DNA of 64,000 nucleotides from Mixophyes australis. Its lineage: Eukaryota > Chordata > Amphibia > Anura > Limnodynastidae. The DNA is taken from positions 2,046,001 to 2,110,000 of the forward strand of contig JAVHZZ010000016.1 in NCBI GenBank assembly GCA_036250195.1, in the 5' to 3' direction. The position numbers and the translations under genes are program-made. Shown here piece after piece: positions 14,081 to 30,650 of the stretch. The notes beneath the pieces are model-generated. The model ran no database searches. It had not been told where the DNA came from and worked only from the letters and a program-made list of their open reading frames with translations. Every line of letters begins with the position of its first letter. Position 1 is the stretch's first letter.

Positions 14081-17000
14081 AATCATGAATCGAATCATGA
14101 ATCATGAAATGAATCATCAATCATGAATCATGAATTTAATCATCAATCATGAATCATGATTTGAATCATGAATCATGAATCATGAATCGAATCATGAATC
14201 ATGAAATGAATCATCAATCATGAATCAAGAATTTAATCATCAATCATGAATCATGAATTAAATCATGAATCATAAATCGAATCATGAATCATGAATTGAA
14301 TCATGAATCATGAATCATGAATCGAATCATGAATCATGAATCATGAATCGAATCATGAATCATGAATTGAATCATGAATCATGAAATATGAATTGAATCA
14401 TGAATCATGAATCGTATCATGAAACATGAATTGAATCATGAATCATGATTGGAATCATAATTCATGAATTGCATCATGAATCATGAATTGAATCATGAAT
14501 CATTAATCATGAATTGAATCATGAAGCGAATCATAATTCATGAATCATGAATTGAATCATGAATCATGAATTGAATCATGAATTGATCAATAAATCATGA
14601 ATCATGAATTGAATCATGAATCATGAATCGAATCATGAATCATGAATCGAAACATGAATCATGAATTGAATCATGAATCATGAATCATGAAATGAATCAG
14701 GAATCATGAATCGAATCATGAATCATAAATCATGAATTATGAATCGAATCATAAATCATGAATTGAATCATGAATTATGAATCGAAACACGAATCATGAA
14801 ATGAATCATGAAACGAATCATAAATCATTAATCATGAATCGCATCATGAATCATGAATTAAATCATGAATTGTGAATTGATTCATAAATCATGAATTGAA
14901 TCATGAATCATGATTTGAATCATGATTTGAATCATGAATCATGAATCATGAATCATGAATCGAATCATGAATCATGAATTGAATCATCAATCATGAATCA
15001 TGAATTAAATCATGAATCGAATCATGTATCATGAATTGAATCATGAATCATGAATCGAATCATGAATCTCGAATCATGAATTGAATCATGAATCATGAAT
15101 TGAATCATGAATTGAATCATAAATCATGAATCATGAATTGAATCATGAATCATAAATCGAATCATGAATTGAATCATGAATCATAAATCGAATCATGAAT
15201 CATAAATTGAATAATGAATCATGAATCATGAATCGCATCATGAATCATGAATCATGAATCGAATCATGAATCATGAATCATAAATCGAATCATGAATCAT
15301 GAATTGAATCATGAATCATGAATCATGAATCGAATCATGAATCATGAATTTAATCATGAATCATGAATCATGAATTGAATCATGAAGCGAATCATAATTC
15401 ATGAATCATGAATTGATTCATGAATCGAATCATGAATCTCGAATCATGAATTGAATCATGAATCATGAATTGATTCATGAATTGATCAATAAATCATGAA
15501 TCATGAATTGAATCATGAATCATAAATCGAATCATGAATCATGAATCGAATCATGAATCATGAATCATGAATTGAATCATGAATTGAATCATGAATTGAA
15601 TCATGAATCATGAATCATGAATTGAATCATGAATCATGAATCGAAACATGGATCATAAATTGAATCATGAATCATGAATCATGAATCATGAATCATGAAT
15701 CGAATCATGAATCATGAATTGAATCATGAATCATGAATCATGAATCGAATCATGAATCATGAATCATTAATCATGAATCATGAATTGAATCATGAATCAT
15801 GAATTGAATCATGAAACATGAATCATGAATTGAATCATGAATTATGAATCATGAATCATGAATTGAATCATGAATCATGAATCATGAATCGAATCATGAA
15901 TCATGAAATGAATCATGAATTGAATTATGAATCATGAATTGAATCATGAATCATGAATTGAATCATGAATCATGAATCATGAATTGAATCATGAATCATG
16001 AATTGAATCATGAATCATGAATTGAATCATGAATTGAATCATGAATCATGAATCGAATCATGAATCATGAATTGAATCATGAATCATGAATCATGAATCG
16101 AATCATGAATTATGAATCATGAATCGAATCATGAATCATGAATCATAAATCGAATAATGAATTATGAATCATGAATCATGAATCGAATCATGAATCATGA
16201 ATCATGAATTGAATCATGAATCATAAATCGAATCATGAATCATGAATCATGAATATAATCCTGAATCATGAATTGAATCATGAATCATAAATCGAATCAT
16301 GAATCATGAATTGAATCATGAATCATGAATATAATCATGAATCATGAATATAATCATGAATCATGAATTGCATCATGAATCATGAATTGAATCATGAATC
16401 ATGATTTGAATCATGAATCATGAATCGAATCATGAATCATGAAATGAATCATGAATCATGAAATGAATCATGAATTGAATTATGAATCATGAATTGAATC
16501 ATGAATCATGAATTGAATCATGAATCATGAATCATGAATTGAATCATGAATCATGAATTGAATCATGAATCATGAATTGAATCATGAATTGAATCATGAA
16601 TTGAATCATGAATCATGAATCGAATCATGAATCATGAATTGAATCATGAATCATGAATCATGAATCGAATCATGAATTATGAATCATGAATCGAATCATG
16701 AATCATGAATCATAAATCGAATAATGAATTATGAATCATGAATCATGAATCGAATCATGAATCATGAATCATGAATTGAATCATGAATCATAAATCGAAT
16801 CATGAATCATGAATCATGAATATAATCCTGAATCATGAATTGAATCATGAATCATAAATCGAATCATGAATCATGAATTGAATCATGAATCATAAATCGA
16901 ATCATGAATCATGAATCATGAATATAATCCTGAATCATGAATTGAATCATGAATCATAAATCGAATCATGAATCATGAATTGAATCATGAATCATGAATA

Positions 17001-20000
17001 TAATCATGAATCATGAATATAATCATGAATCATGAATTGCATCATGAATCATGAATTGAATCATGAATCATTAATCATGAATTAAATCATGAATCATGAA
17101 TCATGAAATGAATCATGAATTGAATCATGAATCATGAAATGAATCATGAATTGAATCATGAATCATGAAATGAATCATGAATTGAATCATGAATTGAATC
17201 ATGAATCATGAATAATGAATTGAATCATGAATCATGAAATGAATCATGAATTGAATCATGAATCATGAATTATGAATCATGAATCATGAATTGAATCATA
17301 AATTGAATCATAAATCATGAATTGAATCATGAATCATGAATCGAATCATGAATCATGAATTGAATCATAAATCATGAATCATGAATCATGAATTGAATCA
17401 TGAATCATGAATTGAATCATGAATCATGAATCATGAATCAAATCATGAATCATGAATTTAATCATGAATCATGAATCATGAATTGAATCAAGAAGCGAAT
17501 CATAATTCATGAATCATGAATTGATTCATGAATCGAATCATGAATCTCGAATCATGAATTGAATCATGAATCATGAATTGAATCATGAATTGATCAATAA
17601 ATCATGAATCATGAATTGAATCATGAATCATAAATCGAATCATGAATCATGAATCGAATCATGAATCATGAATCATGAATTGAATCATGAATTGAATCAT
17701 GAATTGAATCATGAATCATGAATCATGAATTGAATCATGAATCATGAATCGAAACATGGATCATAAATTGAATCATGAATCATGAATCATGAATCATGAA
17801 TCATGAATCGAATCATGAATCATGAATTGAATCATGAATCATGAATCATGAATCGAATCATGAATCATGAATCATTAATCATGAATCATGAATTGAATCA
17901 TGAATCATGAATTGAATCATGAAACATGAATCGAATCATGAATCATGAAATGAATCATGAATTGAATTATGAATCATGAATTGAATCATGAATCATGAAT
18001 TGAATCATGAATCATGAATCATGAATTGAATCATGAATCATGAATTGAATCATGAATCATGAATTGAATCATGAATTGAATCATGAATTGAATCATGAAT
18101 CATGAATCGAATCATGAATCATGAATTGAATCATGAATCATGAATCATGAATCGAATCATGGATTATGAATCATGAATCGAATCATGAATCATGAATCAT
18201 AAATCGAATAATGAATTATGAATCATGAATCATGAATCGAATCATGAATCATGAATCATGAATTGAATCATGAATCATAAATCGAATCATGAATCATGAA
18301 TATAATCATGAATCATGAATTGAATCATGAATCATAAATCGAATCATGAATCATGAATTGAATCATGAATCATGAATATAATCATATATCATGAATATAA
18401 TCATGAATCATGAATTGCATCATGAATCATGAATTGAATCATGAATCATTAATCATGAATTAAATCATGAATCATGAATCATGAAATAATTCATGAATTG
18501 AATCATGAATCATGAATAATGAATTGAATCATGAATCATGAAATGAATCATGAATTAAATCATGAATCATGAATTATGAATCATGAATCATGAATTGAAT
18601 CATAAATTGAATCATAAATCATGAATTAAATCATGAATCATGAATCGAATCATGAATCATGAATTGAATCATGAATTGAATCATGAATCATGAATTGAAT
18701 CATGAATCATGAACTGAATCATTAATCATGAATCATGAATCATGAATTGAATCATGAATTATGAATCATGAATCATGAATCGAATCATGAATCATGAATT
18801 GAATCATGAATCATGAACTGAATCATGAATCATGAATCATGAATCATGAATTAAATCATGAATTATGAATCATGAATCATGAATCGAATCATGAATCATG
18901 AATCGAAACATGAATCATGAATTGAATCATGAATCATGAATCATGAAATGAATCAAGAATCATGAATCGAAACATGAATCATGAATCATGAATAATGAAT
19001 CGAATCATAAATCATGAATTGAATCATGAATTATGAATCGAAACACGAATCATGAAATGAATTATGAAACGAATCATAAATCATTAATCATGAATCGAAT
19101 CATGAATCATAAATTAAATCATGAATCATGAATTGAATCATAAATCATGAAATGAATCATGAATCATGAAATGAATTATGAAACGAATCATGAATCATGA
19201 ATCATGAATCGAATCATGAATCATGAATCATGAAATGAATCATCAATCATGAATCATGAATTTAATCATCAATCATGAATCAATCATGAATCATGAATCA
19301 TAAATCGAATCATGAATCATGAATTGAATCATGAATCATGAATCATGAATCGAATCATGAATCATGAATCATGAATCGAATCATGAATCATGAATTGAAT
19401 CATGAATCATGAATTGAATCATGAATCATGAATCGTATCATGAAACATGAATTGAATCATGAATCATGATTTGAATCATAATTCATGAATTGCATCATTA
19501 ATCATGAATTGAATCATGAAGCGAATCATAATTCATGAATCATGAATTGAATCATGAATCATGAATTGAATCATGAATTGATCAATAAATCATGAATCAT
19601 GAATTGAATCATGAATCATAAATCGAATCATGAATCATGAATCGAATCATGAATCATGAATCATGAATCATGAATCATGAATTGAATCATGAATTGAATC
19701 ATGAATCATGAATCATGAATTGAATCATGAATCATAAATCGAATCATGAATCATGAATCGAATCATGAATCATGAATCATGAATCATGAATCATGAATTG
19801 AATCATGAATTGAATCATGAATCATGAATCATGAATTGAATCATGAATCATGAATCGAAACATGAATCATAAATTGAATCATGAATCATGAATCATGAAT
19901 CATGAATTGAATCATGAATTGAATCATGAATCATGAATCATGAATTGAATCATGAATCATGAATCGAAACATGAATCATAAATTGAATCATGAATCATGA

Positions 20001-21980
20001 ATCATGAATCGAATCATGAATCATGAATTGAATCATGAATCATGAATTATGAATCGAATCATGAATTGAATCATGAATCATGAATTGAATCATGAATCAT
20101 GAAATGAATCATGAATCGAATCATGAGAATCATGAATCATGAATTATGAATCGAATCATGAATCATGAATCATGAATCATGAATCATGAATCGAATCATG
20201 AATCATGAATTGAATCATGAATCATGAATTCAATCATGAAACATTAATCATGAATTGAATTATGAATTATGAATCATGAATCATGAATCGAATCATGAAT
20301 CATGAATCGAATCATGAATCATGAATCGAATCATGAATCATGAAATGAATCATGAATTCAATCATGAATCATGAATTGAATCATGAATCATGAATTGAAT
20401 CATGAATCATGAATCATGAATTGAATCATGAATCATGAATCGAATCATGAATCTTGAATCATGAATTAAATCATAAATCATGAATTTAATCATGAATTGA
20501 ATCATGAATCATGAATCGAATCATGAATCATGAATTGAATCATGAATCATGAATCATGAATCGAATCATGAATTATGAATCATGAATCGAATCATGAATC
20601 ATGAATTGAATCATGAATCATGAATTAAATCATGAATCATGAATCATAAATCGAATAATGAATTATGAATCATGAATCATAAATCGAATCATGAATCATG
20701 AATCATGAATTGAATCATAAATCATGAATCATGAATTGAATCATGAATCGAATCATGAATCATGAATCATGAATTGAATCATGAATCATAATTCGAATCA
20801 TGAAGCTCGAATCATGAATTGAATCATGAATCATGAATTGAATCATGAATTGAATCATAAATCATGAATCATGAATTGAATCATGAATCATAAATCGAAT
20901 CATGAATCATGAATTGAATCATGAATCATGAATATAATCATGAATCATGAATTGCATCATGAATCATGAATTGAATCATGAATCATTAATCATGAATTAA
21001 ATCATGAATCATGAATCATGAAATGAATCATGAATTGAATCATGAATCATGAATTGAATCATGAATCATGAAATGAATCATGAATTGAATCATGAATCAT
21101 GAAATGAATCATGAATTGAATCATGAATTGAATCATGAATCATGAATCATGAATTGAATCATGAATCATGAAATGAATCATGAATTGAATCATGAATCAT
21201 GAATTATGAATCATGAATCATGAATTGAATCATGAATTGAATCATGAATCATGAAATGAATCATGAATTGAATCATGAATTGAATCATGAATCATGAATC
21301 ATGAATTGAATCATGAATCATGAAATGAATCATGAATTGAATCATGAATCATGAATTATGAATCATGAATCATGAATTGAATCATGAATTGAATCATAAA
21401 TCATGAATTGAATCATGAATCATGAATTGAATCATGAATCATGAATTGAATCATAAATCATGAATCATGAATCATGAATTGAATCATGAATCATGAATTG
21501 AATCATTAATCATGAACTGAATCATGAATTATGGATCGAAACACGAATCATGAAATGAATCATGAAACGAATCATAAATCATGAATCATGAATCGAATCA
21601 TGAATCATGAATCGAAACATGAATCATAAATTGAATCATGAATCATGAATCATGAAATGAATCAAGAATCAGGAATCGAATCATGAATCATGAATCATGA
21701 ATAATGAATCGAATCATGAATCATGAATTGAATCATGAATTATGGATCGAAACACGAATCATGAAATGAATCATGAAACGAATCATAAATCATTAATCAT
21801 GAATCGAATCATGAATCATGAATTAAATCATAAATCATGAATTGAATCATAAATCATGATTTGAATCATGATTTAAATCATGATTAATGAATCATGAATC
21901 ATGAATCATGAATCATGAATCATGAATTGAATCATGAATCATGAATTGAATCATGAATCATGAACTGAATCATGAATCAT
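14081..21980 (+). repeat. Large higher-order unit of about 7.9 kb, first copy
   Basis: Rare variants match the next block at nearly constant spacing. CAAG at 14226 matches 22127, TTGATCAA at 14583 matches 22484, and TGTG at 14871 matches 22772 (all 7,901). CAAGAAGCG at 17489 matches 25402 (7,913), GAAGCTC at 20802 matches 28738 and GATTAATGA at 21882 matches 29818 (both 7,936). A net 97 bp present in the second copy is missing here between about 17.93 and 18.16 kb. Near 18385 there is a private ATATATC variant. The unit is itself composite: the ATAAATCGAATAATG neighbourhood occurs near 16.1, 16.7 and 18.2 kb. Confidence 0.85.
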
Positions 21981-24900
21981 GAATCATGAATCGAATCATG
22001 AATCATGAAATGAATCATCAATCATGAATCATGAATTTAATCATCAATCATGAATCATGATTTGAATCATGAATCATGAATCATGAATCGAATCATGAAT
22101 CATGAAATGAATCATCAATCATGAATCAAGAATTTAATCATCAATCATGAATCATGAATTAAATCATGAATCATAAATCGAATCATGAATCATGAATTGA
22201 ATCATGAATCATGAATCATGAATCGAATCATGAATCATGAATCATGAATCGAATCATGAATCATGAATTGAATCATGAATCATGAAATATGAATTGAATC
22301 ATGAATCATGAATCGTATCATGAAACATGAATTGAATCATGAATCATGATTGGAATCATAATTCATGAATTGCATCATGAATCATGAATTGAATCATGAA
22401 TCATTAATCATGAATTGAATCATGAAGCGAATCATAATTCATGAATCATGAATTGAATCATGAATCATGAATTGAATCATGAATTGATCAATAAATCATG
22501 AATCATGAATTGAATCATGAATCATGAATCGAATCATGAATCATGAATCGAAACATGAATCATGAATTGAATCATGAATCATGAATCATGAAATGAATCA
22601 GGAATCATGAATCGAATCATGAATCATAAATCATGAATTATGAATCGAATCATAAATCATGAATTGAATCATGAATTATGAATCGAAACACGAATCATGA
22701 AATGAATCATGAAACGAATCATAAATCATTAATCATGAATCGCATCATGAATCATGAATTAAATCATGAATTGTGAATTGATTCATAAATCATGAATTGA
22801 ATCATGAATCATGATTTGAATCATGATTTGAATCATGAATCATGAATCATGAATCATGAATCGAATCATGAATCATGAATTGAATCATCAATCATGAATC
22901 ATGAATTAAATCATGAATCGAATCATGTATCATGAATTGAATCATGAATCATGAATCGAATCATGAATCTCGAATCATGAATTGAATCATGAATCATGAA
23001 TTGAATCATGAATTGAATCATAAATCATGAATCATGAATTGAATCATGAATCATAAATCGAATCATGAATTGAATCATGAATCATAAATCGAATCATGAA
23101 TCATAAATTGAATAATGAATCATGAATCATGAATCGCATCATGAATCATGAATCATGAATCGAATCATGAATCATGAATCATAAATCGAATCATGAATCA
23201 TGAATTGAATCATGAATCATGAATCATGAATCGAATCATGAATCATGAATTTAATCATGAATCATGAATCATGAATTGAATCATGAAGCGAATCATAATT
23301 CATGAATCATGAATTGATTCATGAATCGAATCATGAATCTCGAATCATGAATTGAATCATGAATCATGAATTGATTCATGAATTGATCAATAAATCATGA
23401 ATCATGAATTGAATCATGAATCATAAATCGAATCATGAATCATGAATCGAATCATGAATCATGAATCATGAATTGAATCATGAATTGAATCATGAATTGA
23501 ATCATGAATCATGAATCATGAATTGAATCATGAATCATGAATCGAAACATGGATCATAAATTGAATCATGAATCATGAATCATGAATCATGAATCATGAA
23601 TCGAATCATGAATCATGAATTGAATCATGAATCATGAATCATGAATCGAATCATGAATCATGAATCATTAATCATGAATCATGAATTGAATCATGAATCA
23701 TGAATTGAATCATGAAACATGAATCATGAATTGAATCATGAATTATGAATCATGAATCATGAATTGAATCATGAATCATGATTTGAATCATGAATCATGA
23801 ATCGAATCATGAATCATGAAATGAATCATGAATTGAATTATGAATCATGAATTGAATCATGAATCATGAATTGAATCATGAATCATCAATCATGAATTGA
23901 ATCATGAATCATGAATTGAATCATGAATCATGAATTGAATCATGAATTGAATCATGAATCATGAATCGAATCATGAATCATGAATTGAATCATGAATCAT
24001 GAATCATGAATCGAATCATGAATTATGAATCATGAATCGAATCATGAATCATGAATCATAAATCGAATAATGAATTATGAATCATGAATCATGAATCGAA
24101 TCATGAATCATGAATCATGAATTGAATCATGAATCATAAATCGAATCATGAATCATGAATCATGAATATAATCCTGAATCATGAATTGAATCATGAATCA
24201 TAAATCGAATCATGAATCATGAATTGAATCATGAATCATGAATATAATCATGAATCATGAATATAATCATGAATCATGAATTGCATCATGAATCATGAAT
24301 TGAATCATGAATCATGATTTGAATCATGAATCATGAATCGAATCATGAATCATGAAATGAATCATGAATCATGAAATGAATCATGAATTGAATTATGAAT
24401 CATGAATTGAATCATGAATCATGAATTGAATCATGAATCATGAATCATGAATTGAATCATGAATCATGAATTGAATCATGAATCATGAATTGAATCATGA
24501 ATTGAATCATGAATTGAATCATGAATCATGAATCGAATCATGAATCATGAATTGAATCATGAATCATGAATCATGAATCGAATCATGAATTATGAATCAT
24601 GAATCGAATCATGAATCATGAATCATAAATCGAATAATGAATTATGAATCATGAATCATGAATCGAATCATGAATCATGAATCATGAATTGAATCATGAA
24701 TCATAAATCGAATCATGAATCATGAATCATGAATATAATCCTGAATCATGAATTGAATCATGAATCATAAATCGAATCATGAATCATGAATTGAATCATG
24801 AATCATAAATCGAATCATGAATCATGAATCATGAATATAATCCTGAATCATGAATTGAATCATGAATCATAAATCGAATCATGAATCATGAATTGAATCA

Positions 24901-27900
24901 TGAATCATGAATATAATCATGAATCATGAATATAATCATGAATCATGAATTGCATCATGAATCATGAATTGAATCATGAATCATTAATCATGAATTAAAT
25001 CATGAATCATGAATCATGAAATGAATCATGAATTGAATCATGAATCATGAAATGAATCATGAATTGAATCATGAATCATGAAATGAATCATGAATTGAAT
25101 CATGAATTGAATCATGAATCATGAATAATGAATTGAATCATGAATCATGAAATGAATCATGAATTGAATCATGAATCATGAATTATGAATCATGAATCAT
25201 GAATTGAATCATAAATTGAATCATAAATCATGAATTGAATCATGAATCATGAATCGAATCATGAATCATGAATTGAATCATAAATCATGAATCATGAATC
25301 ATGAATTGAATCATGAATCATGAATTGAATCATGAATCATGAATCATGAATCAAATCATGAATCATGAATTTAATCATGAATCATGAATCATGAATTGAA
25401 TCAAGAAGCGAATCATAATTCATGAATCATGAATTGATTCATGAATCGAATCATGAATCTCGAATCATGAATTGAATCATGAATCATGAATTGAATCATG
25501 AATTGATCAATAAATCATGAATCATGAATTGAATCATGAATCATAAATCGAATCATGAATCATGAATCGAATCATGAATCATGAATCATGAATTGAATCA
25601 TGAATTGAATCATGAATTGAATCATGAATCATGAATCATGAATTGAATCATGAATCATGAATCGAAACATGGATCATAAATTGAATCATGAATCATGAAT
25701 CATGAATCATGAATCATGAATCGAATCATGAATCATGAATTGAATCATGAATCATGAATCATGAATCGAATCATGAATCATGAATCATTAATCATGAATC
25801 ATGAATTGAATCATGAATCATGAATTGAATCATGAAACATGAATCATGAATTGAATCATGAATTATGAATCATGAATCATGAATTGAATCATGAATCATG
25901 ATTTGAATCATGAATCATGAATCGAATCATGAATCATGAAATGAATCATGAATTGAATTATGAATCATGAATTGAATCATGAATCATGAATTGAATCATG
26001 AATCATGAATCATGAATTGAATCATGAATCATGAATTGAATCATGAATCATGAATTGAATCATGAATCATGAATTGAATCATGAATTGAATCATGAATTG
26101 AATCATGAATCATGAATCGAATCATGAATCATGAATTGAATCATGAATCATGAATCATGAATCGAATCATGGATTATGAATCATGAATCGAATCATGAAT
26201 CATGAATCATAAATCGAATAATGAATTATGAATCATGAATCATGAATCGAATCATGAATCATGAATCATGAATTGAATCATGAATCATGAATATAATCAT
26301 GAATCATGAATATAATCATGAATCATGAATTGCATCATGAATCATGAATTGAATCATGAATCATTAATCATGAATTAAATCATGAATCATGAATCATGAA
26401 ATAATTCATGAATTGAATCATGAATCATGAATAATGAATTGAATCATGAATCATGAAATGAATCATGAATTAAATCATGAATCATGAATTATGAATCATG
26501 AATCATGAATTGAATCATAAATTGAATCATAAATCATGAATTAAATCATGAATCATGAATCGAATCATGAATCATGAATTGAATCATGAATTGAATCATG
26601 AATCATGAATTGAATCATGAATCATGAACTGAATCATTAATCATGAATCATGAATCATGAATTGAATCATGAATTATGAATCATGAATCATGAATCGAAT
26701 CATGAATCATGAATTGAATCATGAATCATGAACTGAATCATGAATCATGAATCATGAATCATGAATTAAATCATGAATTATGAATCATGAATCATGAATC
26801 GAATCATGAATCATGAATCGAAACATGAATCATGAATTGAATCATGAATCATGAATCATGAAATGAATCAAGAATCATGAATCGAAACATGAATCATGAA
26901 TCATGAATAATGAATCGAATCATAAATCATGAATTGAATCATGAATTATGAATCGAAACACGAATCATGAAATGAATTATGAAACGAATCATAAATCATT
27001 AATCATGAATCGAATCATGAATCATAAATTAAATCATGAATCATGAATTGAATCATAAATCATGAAATGAATCATGAATCATGAAATGAATTATGAAACG
27101 AATCATGAATCATGAATCATGAATCGAATCATGAATCATGAATCATGAAATGAATCATCAATCATGAATCATGAATTTAATCATCAATCATGAATCAATC
27201 ATGAATCATGAATCATAAATCGAATCATGAATCATGAATTGAATCATGAATCATGAATCATGAATCGAATCATGAATCATGAATCATGAATCGAATCATG
27301 AATCATGAATTGAATCATGAATCATGAATTGAATCATGAATCATGAATCGTATCATGAAACATGAATTGAATCATGAATCATGATTTGAATCATAATTCA
27401 TGAATTGCATCATTAATCATGAATTGAATCATGAAGCGAATCATAATTCATGAATCATGAATTGAATCATGAATCATGAATTGAATCATGAATTGATCAA
27501 TAAATCATGAATCATGAATTGAATCATGAATCATAAATCGAATCATGAATCATGAATCGAATCATGAATCATGAATCATGAATCATGAATCATGAATTGA
27601 ATCATGAATTGAATCATGAATCATGAATCATGAATTGAATCATGAATCATAAATCGAATCATGAATCATGAATCGAATCATGAATCATGAATCATGAATC
27701 ATGAATCATGAATTGAATCATGAATTGAATCATGAATCATGAATCATGAATTGAATCATGAATCATGAATCGAAACATGAATCATAAATTGAATCATGAA
27801 TCATGAATCATGAATCATGAATTGAATCATGAATTGAATCATGAATCATGAATCATGAATTGAATCATGAATCATGAATCGAAACATGAATCATAAATTG

Positions 27901-29850
27901 AATCATGAATCATGAATCATGAATCGAATCATGAATCATGAATTGAATCATGAATCATGAATTATGAATCGAATCATGAATTGAATCATGAATCATGAAT
28001 TGAATCATGAATCATGAAATGAATCATGAATCGAATCATGAGAATCATGAATCATGAATTATGAATCGAATCATGAATCATGAATCATGAATCATGAATC
28101 ATGAATCATGAATCATGAATCATGAATCGAATCATGAATCATGAATTGAATCATGAATCATGAATTCAATCATGACACATTAATCATGAATTGAATTATG
28201 AATTATGAATCATGAATCATGAATCGAATCATGAATCATGAATCGAATCATGAATCATGAATCGAATCATGAATCATGAAATGAATCATGAATTCAATCA
28301 TGAATCATGAATTGAATCATGAATCATGAATTGAATCATGAATCATGAATCATGAATTGAATCATGAATCATGAATCGAATCATGAATCTTGAATCATGA
28401 ATTAAATCATAAATCATGAATTTAATCATGAATTGAATCATGAATCATGAATCGAATCATGAATCATGAATTGAATCATGAATCATGAATCATGAATCGA
28501 ATCATGAATTATGAATCATGAATCGAATCATGAATCATGAATTGAATCATGAATCATGAATTAAATCATGAATCATGAATCATAAATCGAATAATGAATT
28601 ATGAATCATGAATCATAAATCGAATCATGAATCATGAATCATGAATTGAATCATAAATCATGAATCATGAATTGAATCATGAATCGAATCATGAATCATG
28701 AATCATGAATTGAATCATGAATCATAATTCGAATCATGAAGCTCGAATCATGAATTGAATCATGAATCATGAATTGAATCATGAATTGAATCATAAATCA
28801 TGAATCATGAATTGAATCATGAATCATAAATCGAATCATGAATCATGAATTGAATCATGAATCATGAATATAATCATGAATCATGAATTGCATCATGAAT
28901 CATGAATTGAATCATGAATCATTAATCATGAATTAAATCATGAATCATGAATCATGAAATGAATCATGAATTGAATCATGAATCATGAATTGAATCATGA
29001 ATCATGAAATGAATCATGAATTGAATCATGAATCATGAAATGAATCATGAATTGAATCATGAATTGAATCATGAATCATGAATCATGAATTGAATCATGA
29101 ATCATGAAATGAATCATGAATTGAATCATGAATCATGAATTATGAATCATGAATCATGAATTGAATCATGAATTGAATCATGAATCATGAAATGAATCAT
29201 GAATTGAATCATGAATTGAATCATGAATCATGAATCATGAATTGAATCATGAATCATGAAATGAATCATGAATTGAATCATGAATCATGAATTATGAATC
29301 ATGAATCATGAATTGAATCATGAATTGAATCATAAATCATGAATTGAATCATGAATCATGAATTGAATCATGAATCATGAATTGAATCATAAATCATGAA
29401 TCATGAATCATGAATTGAATCATGAATCATGAATTGAATCATTAATCATGAACTGAATCATGAATTATGGATCGAAACACGAATCATGAAATGAATCATG
29501 AAACGAATCATAAATCATGAATCATGAATCGAATCATGAATCATGAATCGAAACATGAATCATAAATTGAATCATGAATCATGAATCATGAAATGAATCA
29601 AGAATCAGGAATCGAATCATGAATCATGAATCATGAATAAAGAATCGAATCATGAATCATGAATTGAATCATGAATTATGGATCGAAACACGAATCATGA
29701 AATGAATCATGAAACGAATCATAAATCATTAATCATGAATCGAATCATGAATCATGAATTAAATCATAAATCATGAATTGAATCATAAATCATGATTTGA
29801 ATCATGATTTAAATCATGATTAATGAATCATGAATCATGAATCATGAATC
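21981..29850 (+). repeat. Large higher-order unit of about 7.9 kb, second copy
   Basis: This directly follows the first copy in the same orientation, with the junction near 21.95-22.0 kb. Differences I located are a 12-bp word gain near 23776, about 95 bp lost near 26290, and 21 bp (three heptamers) gained near 28.08 kb. Point changes include CATGACACATT for CATGAAACATT near 28175 and AATAAAGAATCG for AATAATGAATCG near 29637. All length differences I could resolve are whole word groups, as expected from slippage or misaligned exchange. Confidence 0.85.
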
Positions 29851-30650
29851 ATGAATCATGAATCGAATCATGAATCATGAATTGAATCATGAATCATGAA
29901 CTGAATCATGAATCATGAATCATGAATCATGAATTGAATCATGAATTATGAATCATGAATCATGAATCGAATCATGAATCATGAATCGAATCATGAATCA
30001 TGAATAATGAATCGAAACACGAATCAAGAATCATGAATCATGAATCATGAATCATGAATCATGAATCATGAATCGAATCATGAATCATAAATTAAATCAT
30101 GAATCATGAATTGAATCATAAATCATGAATTGAATCATGAATCATGATTTGAATCATGATTTGAATCATGAATCATGAATCATGAATCATGAATCATGAA
30201 TCATGAATCATGAATCGAATCATCAATCATGAATCATGAATTGAATCATCAATCATAAATCGAATCATGAATCATGAATTGAATCATGAATCATGAATCA
30301 TGAATCGAATCATGAATCATGAATCATGAATCGAATCATGAATCATGAATTGAATCATAAATCATGAATCATGAATTGAATCATGAATTATGAATCGAAA
30401 CACGAATCATGAAATGAATTATGAAACGAATCATAAATCATTAATCATGAATTGAATCATGAATCATAAATTAAATCATGAATCATGAATTGAATCATAA
30501 ATCATGAACTGAATCATGAATCATGATTTGAATCATGATTTGAATCATGAATCATGAATCATGAATCATGAATTGAATCATGAATCATGAATCATCAATC
30601 ATGAATCATGAATTGAATCATCAATCATGAATCATGAATTGAATCATGAA
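29851..30650 (+). repeat. Segment shared with 37.6-38.4 kb and 40.1-40.95 kb
   Basis: GATTAATGA at 29818 matches 37559 and GAACT at 30506 matches 38272, offsets of 7,741 and 7,766. The intervening order (CGAAACACG, ATAAATTAAATC, ATGATTTGAATC twice, ATCATCAATC) is the same. Block order thus differs on the two sides of the array, showing mosaic shuffling rather than simple head-to-tail growth. Confidence 0.65.
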
